DNA of 32,260 bases from an uncultured bacterium (GCA_902826395.1 CADEER010000018.1:28466-60725); one strand, 5' to 3'. Positions 1-8,385 are shown, numbered from the stretch's first letter. Notes: a model not told the origin generated them from the letters alone. Numbers and translations are program-made.

Positions 1-250
1 TGTGGGTGTGCGTATTGGTCGCCGTCGGCGTGTTTGTATGCGTGTGCGTATGGGTGTTCGTCGCCGTCGGCGTGTTGGTGTGGGTATGCGTGTGAGTGTG
101 GGTGGCCGTCGGGACGCTGGTGTTGGTGTGGGTGGCCGTCGGGACGCTGGTGTTGGTGTGCGTCGCCGTCGGGACGCTGGTGTTGGTGTGAGTCGCCGTC
201 GGGACGCTGGTGTTGGTGTGAGTCGCCGTCGGCGTGTTGGTTGGCGTATG
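1..250 (-). repeat. 30-bp tandem repeats encoding a Thr-rich decapeptide stalk
   Basis: Exact 30-bp periodicity runs through 101-130, 131-160, 161-190 and 191-220, with a partial unit from 221. Units 1 and 2 look identical and units 3 and 4 differ only near their first bases. Positions 18-33 and 60-75 share a related GTCGCCGTCGGCGTGT core at a 42-bp period. Read on the minus strand the 30-bp unit encodes [10 protein letters not shown], so the array lies in frame inside the VWA gene that runs off the left edge. Near-identity at DNA level suggests recent copy-number change by slippage. It is not CRISPR: there are no unique spacers and the unit is coding. Confidence 0.9.
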
Positions 251-1162
251 GGTGTGGGTCGGGGTCGCAGTAGGCAGGGACACGCAGTACTGCTCGGCGA
301 TCTGCTCGAGGATCGGCTCGAAGTCGGTCGAGGCGGTAGCTCTGAAGAAATTGTCGCCGTCGCTGTTTTCCGCGGCTGCGGTGGCCTGGTTGTCGGACGA
401 GCCGGTTTGATGGCCGTGCCCGTTGTGGCTGTCGGTCGCAGGAGGGGCAGTGCTGCCGGAGGCGACGGCAGCCAGGAGCTCATGCCCAGCGAAGCCGCTC
501 GGGTCGGCGCCGAAATGGATTGTGAAGATGTTCACGCCCGCCAACTTGAGAGCGTCGGATTCGTCGTAGGTCGCTTCACGGGCCGCCGCCACTGCTCCGG
601 GCTCGCTGGGGTCGCCGTCGGAGATGAGGACGATCGAACGCTGAGATGTCTCGCCATTGTTGGCGAGCTCGATACCGGCGATATCGAGCGCGTCGGTCAG
701 ATTGGTTCCGACCGAGCTAGCGCTGGCGGTGACGTCGTCGACGCCATCGTACAGATCGCCATCGTTGCTGCCGTCGTCGTCGCCGTAGGGCGCCGGCGAC
801 TGTGTCCGCGACAGAGGCTCATCGATGAACGCTTCGGGGGACCCGTTGGTGCCATCCCCGAACGCGCCGATGCTGATCAGAGGCGGCGTCGCCGCGGTCG
901 CGAAGAGATCGAGGAATGCTTTCGCGGCATCGCGCTCCGCCGTGCGGTCGCTGGCCGACATGCTGCCCGTGCGATCGAGCATCAGAACGATGTCGGCGTC
1001 GCAGTGTAGACCTTCGAGCTGCGCATCGACCGGGCTGACGCTCGAAATGCTGAGCAGCGCAGCGGCGATGAGAACAGCAAGCAAGCTTCGCTGTTCTCGG
1101 TTCTCGGAATGCAGCGTGAGGCGGAGAGTTGATCGGACGAACGCTCGGTGCAAACCGCGCAT
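1..1162 (-). CDS. Secreted von Willebrand factor A domain protein with Thr/Pro-rich repeat stalk (3' end outside window)
   Basis: Read leftward from ATG at 1162 the frame stays open to the window edge (387 codons, no stop). A long-headed signal peptide (about residues 1-48, hydrophobic [11 protein letters not shown], then VDAQ) precedes a VWA domain. The MIDAS motif is visible as DRTGS (Asp63, Thr65, Ser67), followed by a metal-loop Thr in GTNLTDAL and the later Asp in LISDGDPSE. After about residue 280 the chain becomes Thr/Pro/His-rich repeats ([10 protein letters not shown]), like a surface stalk or linker. VWA domains bind metal and mediate protein adhesion outside the cell; the ligand here is unknown. 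A GGGGGT Shine-Dalgarno lies 7 nt before the start. The opposite strand has a long open frame caused by this composition, but only this strand shows a signal peptide and MIDAS. The C-terminus, including any anchoring or sorting domain, is outside the window. Confidence 0.88.
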   Translation of the reverse strand, partial: MRGLHRAFVRSTLRLTLHSENREQRSLLAVLIAAALLSISSVSPVDAQLEGLHCDADIVLMLDRTGSMSASDRTAERDAAKAFLDLFATAATPPLISIGAFGDGTNGSPEAFIDEPLSRTQSPAPYGDDDGSNDGDLYDGVDDVTASASSVGTNLTDALDIAGIELANNGETSQRSIVLISDGDPSEPGAVAAAREATYDESDALKLAGVNIFTIHFGADPSGFAGHELLAAVASGSTAPPATDSHNGHGHQTGSSDNQATAAAENSDGDNFFRATASTDFEPILEQIAEQYCVSLPTATPTHTHTPTNTPTATHTNTSVPTATHTNTSVPTATHTNTSVPTATHTNTSVPTATHTHTHTHTNTPTATNTHTHTHTNTPTATNTHTH

Positions 1163-1471
1163 GAATGGTACCCCCAGTAGCGCTTGGAGCCCGCAAGTGG
1201 CGCACGCGGTGCCAGTTGGCGGCCGCGAGATATGTTTCCCCCCCGGGAAAGCCTGAATTTCAGGCAGCGAATGCGGGGACGCTATCTGGCCGCAGAATGC
1301 AATGTCAATGACTTTGTATTTCGCAGTGCGCTCTGTGAGGCCCTTTTGGGAGTAAGGGAAAGACGCACTCGAACAGGGGGCTGCCGACGGAATGTAAGGT
1401 GATAGGTGAGTTGCTTGGCGCAACCCGCAGCGCCAGTGGAACTCTGGTTCAGTTGACTGCGCGTGCGAGCT
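1163..1471. other. 309-bp intergenic region between the prfC 3' end and the VWA gene
   Basis: No credible gene is seen. It must hold the VWA gene promoter, read leftward. A TTGACA box on the minus strand (1308-1303) is followed 16-18 nt later by GATAGCGT, a poor -10. Two adjacent palindromes at 1235-1265 lie between that box and the start codon and are listed separately. Promoter assignment is tentative. Confidence 0.35.
1235..1265. promoter_or_regulatory. Two abutting palindromes upstream of the VWA gene
   Basis: TTTCCC/GGGAAA with a 4-nt centre (1235-1250) abuts GCCTGAA/TTCAGGC with a 1-nt centre (1251-1265). Both are perfect inverted repeats, 73-103 nt before the VWA start and downstream of a possible TTGACA box. 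They could be operator half-sites or a leader hairpin. No regulator can be assigned. Confidence 0.35.
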
Positions 1472-3088
1472 TCAGGCAGCCGTCGCTCGTCGCCCGGGTT
1501 GTACCGCCGCGACGAACTTGGAGTGCGAGAACTTCTCGATTCCCTGGCGCAGCCAGAAGTCGCTCTTGAAGAGCACCAACGGCCTTTGCTCGATGTCGAC
1601 CAGGCACTCCATGCCGGCCTGGCCCTGGAACTCCGCCGCGTCGAACTCGCCCTCGACCCATCGCGCGTGCTGGAACGGCAGCGGATCCAGGCGCACGTCG
1701 ACGCCGTACTCGTGTTTCAGGCGGTATTGGATGACTTCGAACTGGAGGCGGCCGACCGCGCCGAGGATGGGGTCGCGCTCGAGGCGCTCGCGGTCGAAGA
1801 AGACCTGCACGGCGCCTTCTTCGGAGAGCTGATCGAGTCCCTTTTTGAGCTGCTTGCGCTTGAATGGCTCGACCAGAACGACGCGCACGAAGTGCTCGGG
1901 CGAGAAGCGCGGGATGCCGGCAAACTCGTGCGCTTCGGTTTCGCAGAGCGAGTCGCCGATCCGGAGCAAGCCGGGATCCCAGACGCCGACGATGTCCCCG
2001 GCGTAAGCCTCTTCGATCAATTGTCGCTCCTGGGCGTGGAACTGGATCGAGCGATTGATCACGAGCTTCTTGCCGGTGCGTACGTGTATCAGCTCCATGC
2101 CGCGTTCGAAGCGGCCCGAGCAGAGGCGCACGAATGCAACGCGATCACGGTGTTGCGGATCCATGTTCGCCTGAATCTTGAACACGAAGCCGGAGCAGTC
2201 GGGGGTTTCCGGCAGGACGATCCCATCGACCGTCTCGCGTGGCTGTGGCGAGGGGGCGAGCTCGACGAAGCGGTCGAGAAAGGGCTCGACGCCGAAGTTG
2301 GTCATGGCGCTGCCGAAGAAGACCGGGCTCAACTGACCTGACAGGAATGCCTTGCCATCAAAGTCAGTGCCGGCCCCGGAGAGTAGGTCGAGGGAGTCGA
2401 GCAGCTCTCGATGGGCGCCGGCGCCAATCAATGTGGGCAGCGCCGGATCTTCCAGATTGGTCAAACGCGTCGTGACCTTGCGCGCGCCCGACTGCCCGTG
2501 ATCGAAGCGCAGCAGGTCGCCGGACCATCTGTCGTACACTCCCTGGAAGTCGGGGCCGGAGCCGACGGGCCAGTTCGCGGGGCTGCAAGGAATCCCGAGA
2601 ACCTTTTCGATCTCGTCGAGCAGGTCGAGTGGCTCGCGACCGTGGCGGTCCATCTTGTTGATGAAGGTGACGATTGGGATGTGCCGCATGCGGCACACCT
2701 CGAATAGCTTGACCGTCTGGGCCTCGACGCCCTTGGCGCTGTCGAGCAGCATGACCGCGCAATCGGCGGCGGCCAGGGTCCGATACGTGTCCTCGCTGAA
2801 GTCGTTGTGGCCCGGTGTGTCGAGGAGGTTGAGCTCGAAACCTCGATAGGGGAACTGCATCACGCTGGTCGCCACCGAGATGCCGCGCTCCTGCTCGAGC
2901 TTCATCCAGTCGCTGGTGGCGTGCCGTTCGGCGCGCTTCTGCTTGACCGATCCGGCCATACGGACGGCTCCACCATAAAGCAGCAGCTTTTCTGTCAGCG
3001 TCGTCTTGCCGGCGTCGGGATGGGAGATGATCGCGAACGTCCGCCGACGGGCGATCTCACTGCGCAGTCGATCGATTGGGCCGGTCAT
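1472..3088 (-). CDS. prfC: Peptide chain release factor 3 (class II release factor GTPase)
   Basis: RF3 is the translational GTPase that helps remove RF1/RF2 from the ribosome after peptide release. The 538-residue product fits the family (about 525-540). G1 is PDAGKTT near residues 24-30, G3 DTPGH at 90-94 and G4 NKMD at 144-147. The N-terminus RRRTFAIISHPDAGKTTLTE is diagnostic of PrfC rather than EF-G. The C-terminal part (FSPEHFVRVVLVEPFKRKQL and GAVGRLQFEVIQYRLKHEYG) matches RF3 domain III. The frame is open upstream to 3265, but the extra 59 residues are low-complexity and unlike the family, so ATG 3088 is preferred although its Shine-Dalgarno is weak. It is divergent from the Pmp3-like gene across about 200 bp. 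Confidence 0.96.
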   Translation of the reverse strand: MTGPIDRLRSEIARRRTFAIISHPDAGKTTLTEKLLLYGGAVRMAGSVKQKRAERHATSDWMKLEQERGISVATSVMQFPYRGFELNLLDTPGHNDFSEDTYRTLAAADCAVMLLDSAKGVEAQTVKLFEVCRMRHIPIVTFINKMDRHGREPLDLLDEIEKVLGIPCSPANWPVGSGPDFQGVYDRWSGDLLRFDHGQSGARKVTTRLTNLEDPALPTLIGAGAHRELLDSLDLLSGAGTDFDGKAFLSGQLSPVFFGSAMTNFGVEPFLDRFVELAPSPQPRETVDGIVLPETPDCSGFVFKIQANMDPQHRDRVAFVRLCSGRFERGMELIHVRTGKKLVINRSIQFHAQERQLIEEAYAGDIVGVWDPGLLRIGDSLCETEAHEFAGIPRFSPEHFVRVVLVEPFKRKQLKKGLDQLSEEGAVQVFFDRERLERDPILGAVGRLQFEVIQYRLKHEYGVDVRLDPLPFQHARWVEGEFDAAEFQGQAGMECLVDIEQRPLVLFKSDFWLRQGIEKFSHSKFVAAVQPGRRATAA

Positions 3089-3286
3089 GGTGATCCAGCC
3101 ATTGCTACCTCGCGGCGCGCACCGACGCGAGTCGGGCGCGCCGGGCGGCGCAGAGGGAATGATAGAGAGGCGATCCTGTAAACCGTACAGCGGCAAACCG
3201 GTGCGAAATAGGTCGCCGCTGTCTCCGGCGCTTCGGCACGCGTCTTGCGTCGTTGGCAAGTTCAACGCCAGCAGCGAGGAGATTCG

Positions 3287-3472
3287 ATGGACCTGTTGAG
3301 ATTGATGCTGTCGATTCTGCTGCCGCCTCTAGGAGTCTTCTTGCAAGTGGGCTTGGGGCCGCAGTTCTGGGTCAACGTTCTCCTCACCCTGCTCGGCTAC
3401 ATTCCCGGCATCGTCCACGCGGTGTGGATCATCGCCACCCGCGGAGAGACGCACCGGGCAGCCGCCCATTGA
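3287..3472 (+). CDS. Pmp3/YqaE (UPF0057) family small membrane protein
   Basis: This 61-residue hydrophobic protein has two predicted membrane segments, LMLSILLPPLGVFLQVGL and WVNVLLTLLGYIPGIVHAVW. The LPPLGVF motif in the first helix and LGYIPGIVHAVW in the second are the family signature. Pmp3-like proteolipids sit in the cytoplasmic membrane and are linked in other organisms to membrane potential and stress tolerance; the bacterial role is poorly defined. The start ATG follows GAGGAG (3276-3281) at normal spacing; an upstream ATG at 3245 would add 14 hydrophilic residues and is not preferred. The next gene starts 41 bp downstream on the same strand, so the two are probably co-transcribed. 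Confidence 0.9.
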   Translation: MDLLRLMLSILLPPLGVFLQVGLGPQFWVNVLLTLLGYIPGIVHAVWIIATRGETHRAAAH

Positions 3473-3513
3473 TCAACGCCGATCAAACCTGACGAAAGAA
3501 AGGAATCGAAGAT

Positions 3514-4101
3514 ATGCGCAGAGAAATGATGTTGGACGAGGTTGATGACCGCTTCGAGCAAGATCTCGGCGAGAAGCGATCGCGGCTCGCGCGGGGAATC
3601 CGAAGATTGTCGACCGGTGTGCCCTTTGCCGCCATCGGGATGTTCACGGAAAGTGCCCGCCGAGGTTACGAGATGGTCGGCCAGACGTTGGCCATTCCGC
3701 CGCGCTTGGTCCGTTTGACCGCCTCGGCGCCTCGGCGCCTGGTTGGCGGTTTGCGAGTTCTGCCCGATCGAGCCGGGGAAATGTTCCTCGACAGTGAGAA
3801 AGCCGGGCGCGATGCTGTCGACCGCGTCCTCGGCCGCAAGTCTCTCGCTCAGGCGCGACGGCAGTTGCGCGCGACTCGCAGCCAGGCAAAGTCCGTGACC
3901 ACCAGTGTCGCGCGGGCGGCGCGCGCGACGGCGACGGCGGTCGAATCGGCGGCGGAGGCCGCATTCGATCCGCGCGATACCCGCCCGTATGAGGAGCGGA
4001 CTCGCGGCGAGCTCTACGAATTGGCGTGCGACCGACAGATCGAGGGTCGGTCGGCGATGAACAAAAAGCAGCTCGTCAAGGCCTTGCGCCGCGACCGCTG
4101 A
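3514..4101 (+). CDS. Uncharacterised basic protein with C-terminal Rho_N/SAP-like motif
   Basis: The 195-residue product is not a family I can name. Residues 1-60 are charged, with one moderately hydrophobic stretch (GVPFAAIGMFTESA). Residues 85-155 are Arg/Ala-rich and helical. The C-terminus (about 158-195, YEERTRGELYELACDRQIEG then RSAMNKKQLVKALR) resembles the helix-extended-loop-helix of Rho N-terminal / SAP-type domains, which bind nucleic acid. The same motif often ends small bacterial stress proteins. AAGGA lies 9 nt before the ATG. It follows the Pmp3-like gene by 41 bp, suggesting a two-gene unit. Its function is unknown; a DNA- or RNA-binding role is inferred only from the C-terminal motif and basic character. 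Confidence 0.8.
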   Translation: MRREMMLDEVDDRFEQDLGEKRSRLARGIRRLSTGVPFAAIGMFTESARRGYEMVGQTLAIPPRLVRLTASAPRRLVGGLRVLPDRAGEMFLDSEKAGRDAVDRVLGRKSLAQARRQLRATRSQAKSVTTSVARAARATATAVESAAEAAFDPRDTRPYEERTRGELYELACDRQIEGRSAMNKKQLVKALRRDR

Positions 4102-4116
4102 TGCGCCGCGTGCACT

Positions 4117-5022
4117 TCAGTTTGGCGCGCTAGCCAGGTCGCGGCCTGCGATCTCCGCGGCGACGTACCGACATGCGTCGGCCAGGGCCGGAACGAACTT
4201 GCCCACCGCGCGGACGCAGGCGAGGTGATCGGCTTCGACTTCGAAAACGCGGGCGCCCGGTATGGCCGCGGCCAGCTCGTATTGTCGGCGCGTCGGCACC
4301 AGTTGATCTCGCGTAGTGATGACGACGGCGGTGGGTACGTCGATGTTGGCCGCCCAATCGTGCGAGGTGAAGCGGACGACAGCGCGCGTCGCCTGCATCA
4401 CGGTTGCCGGATCGGCGCCTGACAGCTCGCTGCGGACCCAGTCCCGCAGGTCGCCCGGCGGTACGCCATCGAGCATCGCGTCGATGATGCGATTGCGGAA
4501 TGCGTTGGGCACCAGGCGCGCGGACAGAACCATGCCCGGGAAGAATGCGCTGGCGATGCCCTGCGTCTGCAGCGGCAGAAAATGACGCGCAGTCGCACAG
4601 AGGACGAGGCCGCGAATGCGATCGCGGTGACGGCTCCAGCACAGTTTGGCGATCGGCCCGCCCATCGAGTAGCCGACGGCGATCAGCGAGTCTATGTCGA
4701 GTTGATCGGCGAGGGCGATCACGTCGTCGGCGCAGTCGGCGAGGCGGAAGTGCGAGGTGCGGATGCCGCCTCCGTGGCCTCGGTGATCGACGACGATGAG
4801 GTTGAAATGGTCGGCGAGGGTGTCGATGGCCGTGAACCAGTTGAGCCTTCCGGTTGCGCCCAGACCGTGCAGCAAGGCCAGAGTCGGAGCACCGGGGGGC
4901 CCTTCGACCTGGCGGACCGAGATCGTGCCGCGTCCGGGGAGGATTACTTCGCGGTCGCGCCATGACTGCTCGGCGCGCGATCTCGCGCTGGCGGAATCCG
5001 GTGCGGGGGTGGTGTTCTCCAT
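4117..5022 (-). CDS. Alpha/beta-hydrolase fold protein
   Basis: This is a 301-residue protein of the alpha/beta hydrolase superfamily. Visible features are the oxyanion HG motif in LALLHGLGATG (about 48-58), VDHRGHG (78-84), the nucleophile elbow GYSMGG with Ser119, the acid in ITTRDQLVP (Asp239) and the catalytic His266 in VEADHLACVR. No signal peptide is seen, so it is probably cytoplasmic. The substrate is unknown; an ester or lactone hydrolase is likely. The frame is open far upstream, but that Arg-rich extension is the antisense of the DNA ligase gene, so ATG 5022 (AAGG about 14 nt upstream) is chosen. It is divergent from the ligase across 104 bp and convergent with the Rho_N-like gene. 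Confidence 0.9.
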   Translation of the reverse strand: MENTTPAPDSASARSRAEQSWRDREVILPGRGTISVRQVEGPPGAPTLALLHGLGATGRLNWFTAIDTLADHFNLIVVDHRGHGGGIRTSHFRLADCADDVIALADQLDIDSLIAVGYSMGGPIAKLCWSRHRDRIRGLVLCATARHFLPLQTQGIASAFFPGMVLSARLVPNAFRNRIIDAMLDGVPPGDLRDWVRSELSGADPATVMQATRAVVRFTSHDWAANIDVPTAVVITTRDQLVPTRRQYELAAAIPGARVFEVEADHLACVRAVGKFVPALADACRYVAAEIAGRDLASAPN

Positions 5023-5126
5023 CGCAGGTGCTGACCTTCGATAAACACCAAACGCGCGATTCAAGCAAAGGCAAAATGCGGCTTTGCGGCTGGCCCGTTC
5101 GCCGTGACGCGGTCTAGTTTGGCGTC

Positions 5127-6776
5127 GTGAAGATCGAGGAGCCAGGAGCCGCCGAACCGCAACAGCAACCGGACGGAGCGCTGTTCCGCGATTTCTGCGA
5201 GCTTTGCGAGAACCTCTCGGCGACCACCGGGCGCAAGGACCGGACTGCGGCGGTTGCGTCCTACCTGGCATCGCTCTCCGCGGCGGAGGCGGAAGCTGCG
5301 GCGCGCCTGTTGGTCGGCCGCATCTTCGCAGAGCGCGAGGGGCGTGTGCTCGCGGTCGGCGGTCGAACGGTTCTCGAGGTCGTGAAACGGCTGGGCGGCG
5401 CAGACGGCGGCGAGGTCGCGGCGGGCGCCGATTTTGGCGAGTCGGTTGCGCGCGGACTGCCCGAGTCGCCGGACGGCAAGCCGCTGCTGCTGCTCGAAGT
5501 AGTCGCCGACCTGCGCGCGGTCGCGGCGCTCGGCGGCGACGGCTCGCGGCGTCGCCGCCTCGATGAGCTGATGCGGCTCTTCGCGCGCGCGTCCCGGCTC
5601 GAGGCGAAATACCTGGCGCGGATCGCCGTCGACGACATGCGGCACGGTGTTCGTGAGGGAACGGTGATCGAGGGCATCGCGGCGATGAGCGGAATGGCAC
5701 CGGCCGATATCCGCCGCGCCCAGCAAACACTCGGCGATGTCGGTGCTGTGGCGCGCCAGGCACGCCGCGATCCGGCGGCGCTCGCCGAGTCGAACGCACA
5801 GTTGTTTCGGCCGCTCAAACCGATGCTGGCGCAGTCCGCGGCCGGACCGGGGGAGGCGTTCGACGAGCTCGGCGGCGACCTGGCGATGGAGTGGAAGCTC
5901 GACGGCGCCCGCGTGCAGATCCATACCCGCGGCGACGAGGTGCGCATCTTCACCAGGCGGCTCAACGAGGTGACGCACAGCCTGCCGGAAATCGTCGCGC
6001 AGATGCGCGAGCGGCGCGCGGACGAGGCGATCTTCGAGGGCGAGGTGCTGGCGGTCCGCGACGGCCGCCCGCTACCGTTTCAGGAGTTGATGCGCCGCTT
6101 TCGCCGCAAGCGCGAGGTCGAACGCATGATCGAGGTCGTCCCGGTCGAGCTGCATTTGTTCGATATCCTCCATCGTGATGGTGTCTCGCTGCTGGACGAA
6201 GGCACCGGCGAGCGTTGGCGCGAGCTCGGTGAGGCGTGCGGAACGCTGCAGCGCGTGGCGCACATCGAGCCGTCGACGCGCCAGGATGCCGTCGACTTCT
6301 ACCGCGCCGCGGTCGCCGCAGGCCACGAGGGTGTGGTCGCCAAGTCCCTGACGGGTCCGTACGCTCCCGGAGCCCGAGGCAGGCACTGGTTGAAGGTGAA
6401 GCGCGTCCACACCGTCGACCTGGCGGTGATCGCAGCCGAATGGGGCTATGGCCGGCGCAAGGGCTGGCTGAGCAACTACCATCTCGCGGCGCGTGACACC
6501 GACGGGCGGTTGCTGATGGTCGGCAAGACCTTCAAAGGCCCGACCGACGCGGTGTTCCGTCAAATGACAGAGACCCTGCTCGGCCTCGAGACCAGCCGCG
6601 ACCGCTCGACGGTCTACGTGCGCCCGCAGATCGTCGCCGAGGTGAAGTTCGAGGGTGTGCAAGCGAGCGATCTGTACGAGAGCGGCATCGCCTTGCGCTT
6701 CGCCCGCATCGTCCGCTTCCGCGACGACAAGCCGATCAGCGAGATCGATACGCTGGAGTCATTGCGTGCCGTGTGA
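5127..6776 (+). CDS. ATP-dependent DNA ligase (archaeal/mycobacterial LigB-like)
   Basis: This enzyme seals nicked DNA using ATP through a covalent lysyl-AMP. The 549-residue product has the N-terminal DNA-binding region (1-240), the nucleotidyltransferase motif I EWKLDGAR with Lys257, motif III AIFEGEVLAV (301-310), motif IV EGVVAKS (401-407) and motif V HWLKVKR (420-426), then an OB-fold C-terminus ending in RIVRFRDDKPISEIDTL. Length and motif spacing match the bacterial/archaeal ATP ligases that exist beside the NAD-dependent LigA. The start is GTG; an in-frame TAG four codons upstream rules out a longer form. No Ku or polymerase/primase partner is present, so it is not an obvious NHEJ LigD. 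It is divergent from the alpha/beta hydrolase. Confidence 0.95.
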   Translation: MKIEEPGAAEPQQQPDGALFRDFCELCENLSATTGRKDRTAAVASYLASLSAAEAEAAARLLVGRIFAEREGRVLAVGGRTVLEVVKRLGGADGGEVAAGADFGESVARGLPESPDGKPLLLLEVVADLRAVAALGGDGSRRRRLDELMRLFARASRLEAKYLARIAVDDMRHGVREGTVIEGIAAMSGMAPADIRRAQQTLGDVGAVARQARRDPAALAESNAQLFRPLKPMLAQSAAGPGEAFDELGGDLAMEWKLDGARVQIHTRGDEVRIFTRRLNEVTHSLPEIVAQMRERRADEAIFEGEVLAVRDGRPLPFQELMRRFRRKREVERMIEVVPVELHLFDILHRDGVSLLDEGTGERWRELGEACGTLQRVAHIEPSTRQDAVDFYRAAVAAGHEGVVAKSLTGPYAPGARGRHWLKVKRVHTVDLAVIAAEWGYGRRKGWLSNYHLAARDTDGRLLMVGKTFKGPTDAVFRQMTETLLGLETSRDRSTVYVRPQIVAEVKFEGVQASDLYESGIALRFARIVRFRDDKPISEIDTLESLRAV

Positions 6777-6894
6777 CTCGTAGCCTCTGCAAAGGCTCGC
6801 CGGCCAGGGGGGGTGGTTTCGCAGCCCAGGGTTGTGATCTCCGGTGAGGCTGGGCAAGAATGCGGGTTCACTGGCTTCTTTAAGGAGGGGACCC

Positions 6895-8331
6895 ATGGCC
6901 CAGACTGCTCAGCTCCGGAAGATCGAACAGGTCGAGAACGAGGCGCAGCGGGTGTTCGCGCTGCAGCGCGCCGCCTATCTGAGGCACCCTTATCCGAGTT
7001 TCGAAGAGCGTCTCGAGTCGCTCGCCAAGCTCGAGCGCATTCTCGTCGACAACGCCGACGCCATCGCCGACGCGATCAACCGCGACTTCACCAACCGCAG
7101 CGTCGAGGAAACCAAAATCCTCGAGATCTTCGGGTGTGTCGACGGCATCCGCCACACCCGCAAACACCTCAAGAAATGGATGCAGCCGCAGAAGCGGCAC
7201 GTGTCGATCAATTTCGCGACGGGTTCCAACCGCGTCATCCCACAGCCGAAGGGCGTGGTCGGCATCGTGTCGCCGTGGAACTATCCGCTGTTCCTGACCA
7301 TCAGCCCGCTGACCAGCATCCTCGCGTCCGGCAATCGGGCGATGATCAAGATGGCCACCAACTCGCAGAATCTCTGTGCGCTGCTCGCCGAGAAGTTCGC
7401 TGCCGTCTTCCCTGAAGAGTTGGTCGCGATTCTGCCCGGCGTGCGCGGCGGCGACTTCTCGTCGCTCCCCTACGACCATCTGATCTTCACCGGTTCGGCC
7501 GATGCGGGTCGCACCGTGATGCGGTCGGCCGCCGACAACCTGACGCCTGTCACCCTCGAGCTCGGCGGCAAGTCGCCCACCATTATCTGCGAGGACTTCG
7601 ACATCGAGACCGCGGCTTCGCGCATCCTCTACGCCAAGCTGGTCAACGCCGGACAGACCTGCCTGGCTCCGGATTATCTCTTCGTGCCGGAGAGCAAGCG
7701 CGAGGCGTTCATCGAGGCCGCGCAGCGCATCGTTCCGCAGCGCTATCCGGACATCAACGATCGCAGCTACACCTCGGTCATCGACGATAAGTCATATCGC
7801 CGGTTGCGCGAGACTCTGGACGATGCGGCGAAGAAGGGTGCGCGCCTGGTGTCGCTGGTTCCGGGCGCCAACTTCAACGACGTGCAGCGCAAGATCCCGC
7901 CGCATCTGGTCATCGATCCGACCGACGACATGATCATCATGCGCGAGGAGATCTTCGGCCCGCTGTTTCCGGTCAAGACATACCGCAACCTCGACGAAGT
8001 GCTCGCCTACATCAACGAGCGCGATCGGCCGCTCGGCCTATACCTCTTCACCAACGATCGCGAGACGGAGGAGCGGATTCTGTACGGGACCATCTCGGGC
8101 GGCGTGACGGTGAACAATTGCATCATGCATGTCGCACAGCACGACATGCCGTTTGGTGGCATCGGTGCGAGCGGCATGGGCCAGTACCACGGCTACGAAG
8201 GATTCGTGGAGTTCTCCAAGCTGCGGCCGGTTTTCAACAACCCGAAGCTGCGCATTCTCGAGATGTTCTACCCGCCCTATCGCAAGCGCCACAGCAGCAT
8301 CGTCGACTTCCTGCTGCGCTACGGCCGCTGA
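6895..8331 (+). CDS. NAD(P)-dependent aldehyde dehydrogenase, coniferyl-aldehyde-dehydrogenase-like
   Basis: The 478-residue enzyme oxidises an aldehyde to the acid with NAD(P). Visible features are the cofactor region VVGIVSPWNYPLFLTISPL (about 121-139), the general base Glu222 in LELGGKSP, and the catalytic Cys256 in NAGQTCLAPDY. The C-terminal MPFGGIGASGMGQYHGYEGF is also typical. The length and the NYPLFLTISPL segment resemble the coniferyl aldehyde dehydrogenase (CalB) branch. The usual KPSExTP cofactor motif reads KMATNSQN. The ATG follows a near-perfect Shine-Dalgarno, AAGGAGGGG at 6882-6890; an in-frame upstream ATG at 6844 lacks one. The real aldehyde could be aromatic or fatty. It is 118 bp downstream of the ligase gene on the same strand. 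Confidence 0.93.
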   Translation: MAQTAQLRKIEQVENEAQRVFALQRAAYLRHPYPSFEERLESLAKLERILVDNADAIADAINRDFTNRSVEETKILEIFGCVDGIRHTRKHLKKWMQPQKRHVSINFATGSNRVIPQPKGVVGIVSPWNYPLFLTISPLTSILASGNRAMIKMATNSQNLCALLAEKFAAVFPEELVAILPGVRGGDFSSLPYDHLIFTGSADAGRTVMRSAADNLTPVTLELGGKSPTIICEDFDIETAASRILYAKLVNAGQTCLAPDYLFVPESKREAFIEAAQRIVPQRYPDINDRSYTSVIDDKSYRRLRETLDDAAKKGARLVSLVPGANFNDVQRKIPPHLVIDPTDDMIIMREEIFGPLFPVKTYRNLDEVLAYINERDRPLGLYLFTNDRETEERILYGTISGGVTVNNCIMHVAQHDMPFGGIGASGMGQYHGYEGFVEFSKLRPVFNNPKLRILEMFYPPYRKRHSSIVDFLLRYGR

Positions 8332-8346
8332 GGACTGTCGTCAATC

Positions 8347-8385
8347 GTGAACCGCGAGTTTCCAAGCTCGCGGTCCACGGTTCAC
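8347..8385. repeat. Two overlapping, mutually exclusive inverted repeats
   Basis: ACCGCGAG (8351-8358) pairs with CTCGCGGT (8367-8374) across an 8-nt loop. GTGAACCG (8347-8354) pairs perfectly with CGGTTCAC (8378-8385). The arms share 8351-8354, so only one hairpin can form fully. The site lies in the 73-bp gap between the aldehyde dehydrogenase and the next gene, with no T-tract. It could be a terminator, an mRNA processing hairpin, or a dispersed intergenic repeat. Confidence 0.55.

Noticed and set aside
101-250. Regular 30-bp repeats as a possible CRISPR array
   Set aside because: Units are directly contiguous with no spacers and are in-frame coding for a Thr-rich decapeptide.
2-1009. Long plus-strand open frame (335 codons) at the left edge
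   Set aside because: Highly biased Gly/Arg/Val composition; it is the antisense of the VWA gene, whose strand shows a signal peptide and MIDAS residues.
1463-2341. Plus-strand open frame of 292 codons
   Set aside because: Antisense to prfC; no domain pattern and unusual Leu/Glu/Arg-heavy shadow composition.
5023-5799. N-terminal extension of the alpha/beta hydrolase frame
   Set aside because: Reads as Arg/Pro-rich sequence antisense to the DNA ligase gene; the hydrolase fold begins after ATG 5022.
5061-5978. Minus-strand open frame of 305 codons
   Set aside because: Antisense to the conserved ligase motifs; no recognisable domain.
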